IMG/VR virus record: IMGVR_UViG_3300012000_000049
Location: 1-40,293 of that record
Direction: 5' to 3' (one strand)
Origin: a virus
DNA: 40,293 nucleotides
The translations under genes and the position numbers were made by a program. The notes below the pieces were generated by a model, which worked only from the letters and a program-made list of their open reading frames with translations, ran no database searches and was not told the origin of the DNA. This document shows, one piece after another, positions 8,983 to 14,498 of the stretch (its first letter is position 1; the number at the start of each line of letters is the position of its first letter).

Positions 8983-9267
8983 ATGGCTTTAAATCATCAA
9001 GCGTTTACCGTAGGAACTACTCCCGTCCTACTTGTACACCTTGGACCAAAAGAACCTACCACTACAGTCACAATCGTTAACGACGATAATAACTCTATCT
9101 ATGTTGGCGATGCTCAAGTTGCTACTTCTGGAGCAGACAAAGGCCTTACTGTAAAGAAAGATTCTGCTTATAGATTTGACCTTAACGCTGGGGACAAGCT
9201 ATATGCAGTAGCCGCTATCACCACGGGTGCTAACGCAGTATCCGTAGTCTACTCAACAGTATTCTAA
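8983..9267 (+). CDS. Small beta-sandwich virion-type protein
   Basis: A 94-residue protein with an excellent AGGAGG site before the ATG. It is all-beta in pattern (TTVTIVNDDNNSIYVGD, GLTVKKDSAYRFDLNAGDKL, AVSVVYSTVF) and resembles small capsid- or tail-decoration folds. No cysteines or catalytic motifs are seen. Its TAA overlaps the ATG of the first of five tiny basic ORFs (TAATG). Function unknown. Confidence 0.5.
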   Translation: MALNHQAFTVGTTPVLLVHLGPKEPTTTVTIVNDDNNSIYVGDAQVATSGADKGLTVKKDSAYRFDLNAGDKLYAVAAITTGANAVSVVYSTVF

Positions 9268-9413
9268 TGCCATTCAAATCTCAACAGCAGCGTAAGTTCA
9301 TGTACGCCAAGCACCCAGAGATGGCTAAGGAGTGGGAGGAAAAAACCCCTAAGGGTAAGGCTCTTCCTAAAAAAGTTAAGAAAAAAGGAGCATCAAGTGG
9401 CAAAAAAAGATAA
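9267..9413 (+). CDS. Tiny basic protein, MPFKSQQQRKFMYAKHPEMA type
   Basis: A 48-residue ORF starting in the previous stop (TAATG). It begins MPFKSQQQRKFMYAKHPEMA, a pattern I recognise from short conserved phage and bacterial proteins of unknown function. The rest is lysine-rich (14 Lys in total), ending KKKGASSGKKR. It overlaps the next ORF by 17 nt. The strong N-terminal motif and the precise gene coupling support translation. A nucleic-acid-binding role is possible from the charge, but unproven. Confidence 0.65.
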   Translation: MPFKSQQQRKFMYAKHPEMAKEWEEKTPKGKALPKKVKKKGASSGKKR

Positions 9414-9567
9414 GCCAGTCTGGGATAAGAAAGACCCAACCCCAGGTAAATCCAGTAAACTTAGTAAGTCGCAGAAAGCATCTGCAAAGGCTAGGGCGAA
9501 AGCAGCAGGCCGTCCCTATCCTAACCTCGTAGACAACATGGCTGCTGCAAGAAAGAAGAAAAAGTAA
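9397..9567 (+). CDS. Tiny lysine-rich protein (GTG start)
   Basis: A 56-residue ORF starting with GTG at 9397, six nucleotides after GGAG (9387-9390). The product is highly basic, about 15 Lys plus 3 Arg, with the segment KLSKSQKASAKARAKAAGRP and a C-terminal KKKK. The middle RPYPNLVDNMAAARKK pattern recurs in small basic phage proteins. Its stop forms TAATG with the next gene. It is likely disordered except for a short helix. Function unknown. Confidence 0.6.
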   Translation: MAKKDKPVWDKKDPTPGKSSKLSKSQKASAKARAKAAGRPYPNLVDNMAAARKKKK

Positions 9568-9743
9568 TGTGCGCTACATGTGGATGTATGGGTAAGAAAA
9601 AGAAAGCCCCTGCAAAGAAGGCTGCTAAGAAGGCTGCTCCAAAGGGCATGTCACCTAAGCAGAAGAAGCTTGATGTAGATAAGGATGGAAAGCTAGAAGG
9701 TTCTGACTTTGCTGCCCTCCGTGCTAAGGGAAAGAGGAAGTAA
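9567..9743 (+). CDS. Tiny MCATCGC protein with lysine-rich linker and EF-hand-like loop
   Basis: A 58-residue ORF coupled by TAATG on both sides. It opens with MCATCGC, a CxxCxC cluster suited to metal binding, followed by KKKKAPAKKAAKKAAPKG, a histone-tail-like basic linker. The C-terminal DVDKDGKLEGSD (36-47) fits the 12-residue EF-hand loop: D at positions 1, 3 and 5, G at 6, a hydrophobic residue at 8 and an acid at 12. The next ORF shares the same seven N-terminal residues with different codons. No known named family; function unknown. Confidence 0.65.
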   Translation: MCATCGCMGKKKKAPAKKAAKKAAPKGMSPKQKKLDVDKDGKLEGSDFAALRAKGKRK

Positions 9744-9886
9744 TGTGCGCGACTTGCGGCTGTGGACAACCAAAGAACAAGCACGGAATGAAGACCCTGC
9801 AGGCAGCGAACAAGAAGTTTGCTGCAAAGAAGGGTGCACCTGCAAAGGCTAAGAAAGCATCTATGGTCAGAAAGAAGGGCATGTAA
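9743..9886 (+). CDS. Second tiny MCATCGC protein (paralogous N-terminus)
   Basis: A 47-residue ORF with TAATG overlaps at both ends. It begins MCATCGCGQPKNKHGMKT, so residues 1-7 are identical to the preceding ORF while four of those seven codons differ synonymously (Ala3, Thr4, Cys5, Gly6). That is a sign of selection on the CxxCxC motif. The rest is Lys/Ala-rich (ANKKFAAKKGAPAKAKKAS). The EF-hand-like loop of its neighbour is absent. Function unknown; small metal- and nucleic-acid-binding peptide is an inference. Confidence 0.65.
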   Translation: MCATCGCGQPKNKHGMKTLQAANKKFAAKKGAPAKAKKASMVRKKGM

Positions 9887-10089
9887 TGGCTAAAGGTTTT
9901 ATGAGTGGCAAGTACACAGAAGCCAAAGACAAGAAGAAAGATGCCCAGATGACCAAGGGTATGACCCCTGCTCAGAAGGCAAAGTTTGAAAAGGCTGATA
10001 AAGCCCATGGCAAAAAGAAGAAGCCAAAGACTATGGCGGAAGACAAGAAGATTGATGCCGCTATTATCAAGAAGATAAAAAAGAAGTAA
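9886..10089 (+). CDS. Small lysine-rich protein ending the unit
   Basis: A 67-residue, very basic protein (MAKGFMSGKYTEAKDKKKDA...), coupled to the previous ORF by TAATG and followed eight nucleotides later by a strong terminator. About a third of the residues are Lys. A helical MTPAQKAKFEKADKAHG segment sits in the middle, and the end is IIKKIKKK. It is the last of five small basic ORFs in a row. It may bind DNA or RNA or serve as an internal virion protein; this is inferred from charge only. Confidence 0.6.
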   Translation: MAKGFMSGKYTEAKDKKKDAQMTKGMTPAQKAKFEKADKAHGKKKKPKTMAEDKKIDAAIIKKIKKK

Positions 10090-10097
10090 TCCGCTTA

Positions 10098-10123
10098 GGG
10101 CCCCGAAAGGGGCCCTTTGCTTT
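10098..10123 (+). terminator. Rho-independent terminator with GAAA tetraloop
   Basis: GGGCCCC (10098-10104) and GGGGCCC (10109-10115) form a perfect 7-bp GC stem closed by a GAAA tetraloop, followed by TTTGCTTT. It ends the transcription unit that begins near 7389. Confidence 0.93.
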
Positions 10124-10133
10124 ATCCTAGTAG

Positions 10134-10152
10134 TGAATCCATGCGGGATTCA
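10134..10152 (+). repeat. Short inverted repeat in intergenic leader
   Basis: TGAATCC (10134-10140) and GGATTCA (10146-10152) can form a 7-bp hairpin with a 5-nt loop, 45 nt before the next start codon. There is no T-tract, so it is not an obvious terminator. It could be an operator, an RNA-stabilising hairpin or chance. The 107-nt gap it lies in (10090-10196) otherwise holds only the terminator and the AGG site of the next gene. Confidence 0.4.
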
Positions 10153-10196
10153 TAGCTTCACCCCTGCGTTGTACCCTGCGAAAACCTAGGATGTCC

Positions 10197-10355
10197 ATGT
10201 CTGAAAAAATATCTTCAGCCTCTGATACAGATTTCAGAGAAGAGATTGGCAAGGCTATTCCTCAGGCCCACACTGCGGCAATGTTGGCTGGAGCTGTGAC
10301 TGGGTACCTATTAGGGAAGAAGACTAAGCGTGTCAAGCGTAGAAAATCTAATTAA
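10197..10355 (+). CDS. Tiny protein with possible short membrane segment
   Basis: A 52-residue ORF. Two in-frame ATGs exist (10191 and 10197); the second is preferred because AGGA (10188-10191) lies five nucleotides before it. The N-terminus is polar and acidic. Residues 26-40 (HTAAMLAGAVTGYLLG) form a short hydrophobic Gly/Ala helix, and the C-terminus is strongly basic (KKTKRVKRRKSN), as in a single-pass peptide with a positive-inside tail. It overlaps the next ORF by 26 nt. The hydrophobic stretch is short for a membrane helix, so membrane insertion is uncertain. Function unknown. Confidence 0.5.
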   Translation: MSEKISSASDTDFREEIGKAIPQAHTAAMLAGAVTGYLLGKKTKRVKRRKSN

Positions 10356-10659
10356 AGATAACGCTAGCAGGGTCGTAGACGATATGACTTACGACCTCCG
10401 TTCCCGCGCCAAAAAATCTGGGTGGTCTGAAGAGCTTATTAACTCTGTGCAGGTTGGTCATCAAAATGATGACATCAAAGTACTGTATCCAGAGAGCAAA
10501 GAAGAAGAGTTTTATAACTCGGAGTATGGCTCCATGTCTGAGCCCCACAAGGCGGCTATCAGACCCCTCTCATACAATTTAGATAAGTACCTAGCCCAGA
10601 TAATTGATGACGTTGTTATTGACGCCATCATTGAAGAGACTAGAGCCTTCCATGGGTAA
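10330..10659 (+). CDS. Hypothetical tail/neck-module protein
   Basis: A 109-residue protein starting with GTG at 10330 inside the previous ORF. It is mostly helical (MSSVENLIKDNASRVVDDMTYDLRSRAKKSGW; LDKYLAQIIDDVVIDAIIEET) around a short beta part (VQVGHQNDDIKVLYPE). The YNSEYGSMSEPHKAAIRP segment resembles small HK97 gp10-like or neck proteins that mature the head-tail joint. It lies immediately before a tail-terminator-like protein and the sheath gene, the usual place for such proteins. The assignment is tentative. Confidence 0.5.
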   Translation: MSSVENLIKDNASRVVDDMTYDLRSRAKKSGWSEELINSVQVGHQNDDIKVLYPESKEEEFYNSEYGSMSEPHKAAIRPLSYNLDKYLAQIIDDVVIDAIIEETRAFHG

Positions 10660-11317
10660 TCCGTTTCTTATCGCTGAGGATGAAGCCCTCAAGACATTTG
10701 TTCAAGGAATGACCGTTGCAGATGAGAAGTCAGCTGCCGCTAACGGACCTACAGGGACCATCAAAACCCGACCAGTAAAGGTGTGGTTTGGATATCCAGA
10801 TGTAGAAGTTAGAGCGCAAGAGTTTCCATTTGTAACCATCGACCTGGTGGATATTATTCATGCTAACGATAGACAACATCAAGGTCGTCTATTTGATACA
10901 GATTTTATGGGAACCCAGCAGCCTGAAACTGGATATACATACGAATATGACATCCCAGTTGCTTTTGACATTATCTACCAGATAACCACACACGCAAGAC
11001 ACCCACGACATGACAGGGCAATCCTGTTTCAGATGTGGAATAAGTTTCCAGCTAAATATGGAAAGCTGCCAGTAAGTAACCAACTAGGTACTCAAACTGG
11101 ATGGCGTTCTATGTTTGTAGATGGATATGTAAAGAGGGATACGTTTGAGGATTCGGAAAGTGGAAACCGAAGACTTCTACGTAACGTTTTTACAGTAAGA
11201 GTAATTAGTGAGCTTACCCCAGCAGTAGCCGCTCAAAGAGTTCAGGCTGTTGAAGAGGTATTCATTAATAATCCAGTAGAAAATACGTCTATACCTTCTG
11301 ACCTAACAATCGTTTAA
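10652..11317 (+). CDS. Tail terminator / neck-type protein
   Basis: Start chosen at the ATG at 10652 (MGNPFLIAEDEALK), which overlaps the previous stop by eight nucleotides; a longer frame opens at 10604 but would overlap the upstream gene by 56 nt. The product is 221 residues. The N-terminal helix is followed by mixed alpha/beta (VKVWFGYPDVEVRAQEFPFV, YEYDIPVAFDIIYQITTHAR), then LRNVFTVRVISELTP, consistent with the small terminator proteins encoded just before contractile-tail sheath genes. It would cap the tail tube or sheath and join it to the neck. The functional call rests mainly on gene order. Confidence 0.55.
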   Translation: MGNPFLIAEDEALKTFVQGMTVADEKSAAANGPTGTIKTRPVKVWFGYPDVEVRAQEFPFVTIDLVDIIHANDRQHQGRLFDTDFMGTQQPETGYTYEYDIPVAFDIIYQITTHARHPRHDRAILFQMWNKFPAKYGKLPVSNQLGTQTGWRSMFVDGYVKRDTFEDSESGNRRLLRNVFTVRVISELTPAVAAQRVQAVEEVFINNPVENTSIPSDLTIV

Positions 11318-11332
11318 TACATGGACTTTATA

Positions 11333-11338
11333 TATAAC
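11333..11338 (+). promoter_or_regulatory. Possible -10 element before the sheath gene
   Basis: TATAAC at 11333-11338 in the AT-rich 42-nt gap before the sheath gene matches the -10 consensus at five of six positions. No convincing -35 is visible. AAGGAG follows at 11344-11349, well placed for the ATG at 11360. Extra transcription of the abundant sheath and tube proteins would make sense. Confidence 0.25.
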
Positions 11339-11359
11339 CTAACTAAGGAGATTATCTAA

Positions 11360-12862
11360 ATGGCATTTCAACGCCCTGGGGTATACGTTCAAGAAACGTT
11401 AAATCCCGTACAACCACTTCCTGGAGCTGCATCACAGTTTGTATCTGCTCTTGTCGGCGTGAGCGACCGAGGCCCAATCAGCTCACCAACGTTGGTAACA
11501 TCTTGGAGCCAGTATGTAACAAAGTTTGGCTCATGGAATACTTACACAAGCAATGACCTACCACTTGCAGTTTATATGTTCTTCTCAAATGGTGGAAGCC
11601 AACTATACGTAACCCGCATTGCAGCAAGCGCACAGACAGCTACACGCTCTCTGAACGACCGTGCTGTAAGCCCATCTGCAACACTACAGGTTCTTGCTAA
11701 GAACGCTGGTCGTTGGGGTAACGATTTAAACATCTCTGTTTCTAACTCTATTGAAACTGGATACTTTGACCTAACCATCTATAACGGCGGAGTAACTGAC
11801 GCAGATATCGTAGAGACATTTACTCAGCTTTCAATGACTGCAACCGACTCTCGCTATGCACCAGATACAGTTAACACTGTTTCTAATTATGTCACTCTTG
11901 TAGACCTTAACTCTGGAAATACTGGAAGCACAAGAAACCCAGCAGTTGTAACTAACCAAGCTCTATCAGGTGGAACTACAGGGAACGCTGTAGGTCTTAC
12001 TGATTACTCAGCAGGCCTTTCAGCTCACGATACAGTTAGAGAATCTTTGGTTCTTAACCTACCTGGTCAGACATCAGCTAACGTAGTTAATGCAGCTATC
12101 AGCTATGCTGAAGGACGCGATGACGTATTTGTTGTTGTTGATGGCGTAAACGACACCCCAGCTAACCAGTTAACTCTGGCTGGAACATACACTGCATCTT
12201 CTTTAGCTGCGGTTTACTATCCACCACTTGTTATCTCAGACCCAACTCTTGAACTAGGTGCAGTCTCAGGTAAGACACTTACTGTAGGAGCAGGAGCAGC
12301 TGTTGCTGGTCTTATCGCCTCTACTGACACATCTCGCGGAGTATTCAAGGCACCAGCGGGACTTCAGGCACGTCTTGCAGGTGTTGTATCAACACGCCTA
12401 CTTACAAACGCAAACCTTGATGCCCTTAACACCGCAGCAGCTCCTGTAAACGCTATTCGTTTTATTCCAGGTTCTGGCTTTGTTGTAATGGGTGCACGAA
12501 CACTAAAGCGTGGATATGTAGACAAGTACGTACCTGTACGTCGTAGCCTTATTTACTTACGCAAGTCTCTAACAGACTTGACAGAGTTTGCAATCTTTGA
12601 GCCTAATGACCCAGCTCTATGGCGTCGTTTGGAAACTGCTTGCACATCTTTCTTGACCCAGTTCTGGAGTCAGGGAGGTCTTCGTGGAGGAACTCCATCA
12701 GAAGCATTCTTCGTTAAGGTAGATGCTGAGAATAACCCTCAGTACCTTATTGATAACGGAGAGGTACACATTGAAGTTGGCGTTGCTCTACAGCGTCCAG
12801 CCGAATTCGTGGTCATCAAAATTGGTCAGTTTGACGGTGGAACCACCGTTACTGTGGCGTAA
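11360..12862 (+). CDS. Contractile tail sheath protein
   Basis: A 500-residue protein with AAGGAG upstream. The N-terminus MAFQRPGVYVQETLNP is the characteristic sheath start. ALVGVSDRGPISSPTLVTSWSQYVTKFG and the FFSNGGSQLYVTRI segment (about residues 72-85) are hallmark sheath motifs. The C-terminal half has RFIPGSGFVVMGARTL, YVPVRRSLIYLRKSL and the end IEVGVALQRPAEFVVIKIGQ, matching the conserved tail_sheath C-terminal domain that exchanges strands between subunits. It polymerises around the tube and contracts to drive the tube through the envelope. This gene establishes myovirus morphology. The tail tube gene follows 14 nt later. Confidence 0.95.
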   Translation: MAFQRPGVYVQETLNPVQPLPGAASQFVSALVGVSDRGPISSPTLVTSWSQYVTKFGSWNTYTSNDLPLAVYMFFSNGGSQLYVTRIAASAQTATRSLNDRAVSPSATLQVLAKNAGRWGNDLNISVSNSIETGYFDLTIYNGGVTDADIVETFTQLSMTATDSRYAPDTVNTVSNYVTLVDLNSGNTGSTRNPAVVTNQALSGGTTGNAVGLTDYSAGLSAHDTVRESLVLNLPGQTSANVVNAAISYAEGRDDVFVVVDGVNDTPANQLTLAGTYTASSLAAVYYPPLVISDPTLELGAVSGKTLTVGAGAAVAGLIASTDTSRGVFKAPAGLQARLAGVVSTRLLTNANLDALNTAAAPVNAIRFIPGSGFVVMGARTLKRGYVDKYVPVRRSLIYLRKSLTDLTEFAIFEPNDPALWRRLETACTSFLTQFWSQGGLRGGTPSEAFFVKVDAENNPQYLIDNGEVHIEVGVALQRPAEFVVIKIGQFDGGTTVTVA

Positions 12863-12876
12863 AGGAGAGCCAGTAA

Positions 12877-13533
12877 ATGACAACAAGCATTATCAATAGA
12901 TTCTCTACAATAGCGTCAGACCCGTTACGCTCGTTTCGGTTCGTTGCAGAGTTTTCACCAGCAGCAGCTGAGGGTGGAAAGCCTGAGAATCTTTTTAGCA
13001 CAAAAATTAACCAGAGCGACAAGAAGACCCCTTTCGTAGAAGGTAAGTCCAACGGTTGGCTTGGTGGCTTCAGCCAGATTTCTGGTCTAAGCATTAACAC
13101 ACAGTCTATCCAGTATCGTGAAGGTGGCTATAACACTACCGTTCACCAGATTCCTGGTATGACTACCTTTACCCCTGTTACCTTCCAGCGTGGCGTGCTA
13201 TTTGGCAATGACCAAGCTATTACATGGATGCGTGGTCTATTTGCCGCAGCATCTGGTGAAGGTATCGCAATGCGCTCAGATACTTCAACATCTAAGAGCT
13301 TCCGTGTAGATATCAACCTTTATGTAATGGACCACCCAAACACAAAGGGCATCACTGAAGAAGGCGCAAACATTCCTCGTATGGCGTTCAAGATTCACAA
13401 CGCTTGGATTACTACGCTAAACTATACAGACCTAAATGCTGCGGACGGCGCGATTCTATTTGAATCTATGTCGCTTGTACATGAAGGTCTATCGGTCACC
13501 TTCGTGGATAAAGACCGCAAAGCAATCGTTTAA
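12877..13533 (+). CDS. Tail tube protein (gp19-like)
   Basis: A 218-residue protein right after the sheath, with AGGAG upstream. The segments DPLRSFRFVAEF, GGFSQISGLSINTQSIQYREGG, TTFTPVTFQRGV and ITWMRGLFAAASG follow the T4 gp19 / tail-region-protein family in order. So does the late KIHNAWITTLNYTDLNAADGAILFESMSLVHEGLSV. These proteins form hexameric rings stacked as the inner tail tube. The length and position (sheath, then tube) are typical. The reverse strand has a long ORF across its 3' end, which is a shadow. Confidence 0.93.
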   Translation: MTTSIINRFSTIASDPLRSFRFVAEFSPAAAEGGKPENLFSTKINQSDKKTPFVEGKSNGWLGGFSQISGLSINTQSIQYREGGYNTTVHQIPGMTTFTPVTFQRGVLFGNDQAITWMRGLFAAASGEGIAMRSDTSTSKSFRVDINLYVMDHPNTKGITEEGANIPRMAFKIHNAWITTLNYTDLNAADGAILFESMSLVHEGLSVTFVDKDRKAIV

Positions 13534-13558
13534 TAACGATATGAAATAGGAGTATAAG

Positions 13559-14353
13559 ATGTCAGAAATTATTACGGATGCACAACTTGTAGCTAAGTTT
13601 GCTGAACAGGCTATGGAGGAGCCAGCGAAACAGATTAAAACGCTGGCCCCTTCAGAGTCTGAGGTACAACTGCCTGGTGGGTTTGTAGACCTAGATGGTG
13701 TGCTACACACTACGGCAGAGGTAAAAGAGCTTACAGGCTCAGATGAAGAGGCAGTTGCTAAGACTGGTTCTTCTGGCAAAGCCCTTAATGCTCTTCTACA
13801 AAGAGGTCTAGTAAAGCTTGGTAATAAAAATGCCACCTCTACTGACCTAGATATCTTGCTAGCGGGAGACCGCGACGCGATTCTATTGGGTATCAGAAAG
13901 GTAACATTTGGACCAACAGTAGACCTAAAGGTTCGGTGCTTCTCCTGTAACGATGAGCACACCGCATCTATTGATTTAGCTACTGATGTTCCAGTGAAAG
14001 CTCTAGAAGACCCAATTGAAGATAGGCAATGGGAGGTAAAGACTAAGCTGGGAACAGCCGTCGTTGCACTTCCTAACGGAATAACACAAAAGCGTCTTAT
14101 GGAAAATGTTGATAAGACGCCAGCGGAAATTAATACCCTATTACTATCTGGTTGTATTGTTTCACTAAATGGAGCACCATCTGTTGGCGCGGGAACTGCA
14201 CTTGCACTTGGCATGGCAGACCGCACAAAGATAATCGATGAGATTATCGCACGTAACCCAGGCCCACGCCTAGGGGAGGTGAAGAAGGCTTGCAAGGCAT
14301 GTGGTGAGTTAATGGACCTACCACTTAGCTTGCTAGATTTGTTTCGTATATAG
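13559..14353 (+). CDS. gp26-like baseplate hub / tail assembly protein with zinc site
   Basis: A 264-residue protein with AGGAG upstream. The central DLDILLAGDRDAILLGIRKVTFGP followed by C127-x2-C130 and a later C245-x2-C248 match the T4 gp26-like baseplate protein family, in which two CxxC pairs probably bind one zinc. These proteins assist baseplate hub or tail assembly and, in many tail modules, occupy the chaperone position before the tape measure. The ORF ends at a TAG at 14351, but coding clearly continues in the +1 frame to the tape-measure start (see next feature), so a longer frameshifted product is likely. Confidence 0.75.
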   Translation: MSEIITDAQLVAKFAEQAMEEPAKQIKTLAPSESEVQLPGGFVDLDGVLHTTAEVKELTGSDEEAVAKTGSSGKALNALLQRGLVKLGNKNATSTDLDILLAGDRDAILLGIRKVTFGPTVDLKVRCFSCNDEHTASIDLATDVPVKALEDPIEDRQWEVKTKLGTAVVALPNGITQKRLMENVDKTPAEINTLLLSGCIVSLNGAPSVGAGTALALGMADRTKIIDEIIARNPGPRLGEVKKACKACGELMDLPLSLLDLFRI

Positions 14354-14498
14354 CGAAACCGATTACGAAGACCTTCTGGACCAGTATGAGGTTCTAACAA
14401 GAACCTTTCCTGGTTGGACCCTAACAGATATACGCAACCTTTCAGTTCGTGAAAGAAAGAACTGGTTGGAGCGTTCACAACGATATAGAGGAACATAA
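14337..14498 (+). CDS. Probable +1 frameshift extension of the tail assembly protein
   Basis: After the TAG at 14351-14353 the +1 frame reads SETDYEDLLDQYEVLTRT and on through FPGWTLTDIRNLSVRERKNW to a TAA at 14496-14498. That TAA overlaps the tape-measure ATG (TAATG), as in the neighbouring coupled genes. The frame is open only from 14337 and has no ATG, GTG or TTG start, so it is best read as a C-terminal extension reached by a +1 shift from the upstream gene between about 14337 and 14353. TTT-C (14342-14345, Phe UUU to UUC) followed by CGT ATA TAG is a plausible slip site. Acidic DYEDLLDQY plus basic SVRERKNW is typical of frameshifted tail-chaperone tails. The coordinates cover the open +1 frame. 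Confidence 0.7.
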   Translation: MCFVYSETDYEDLLDQYEVLTRTFPGWTLTDIRNLSVRERKNWLERSQRYRGT

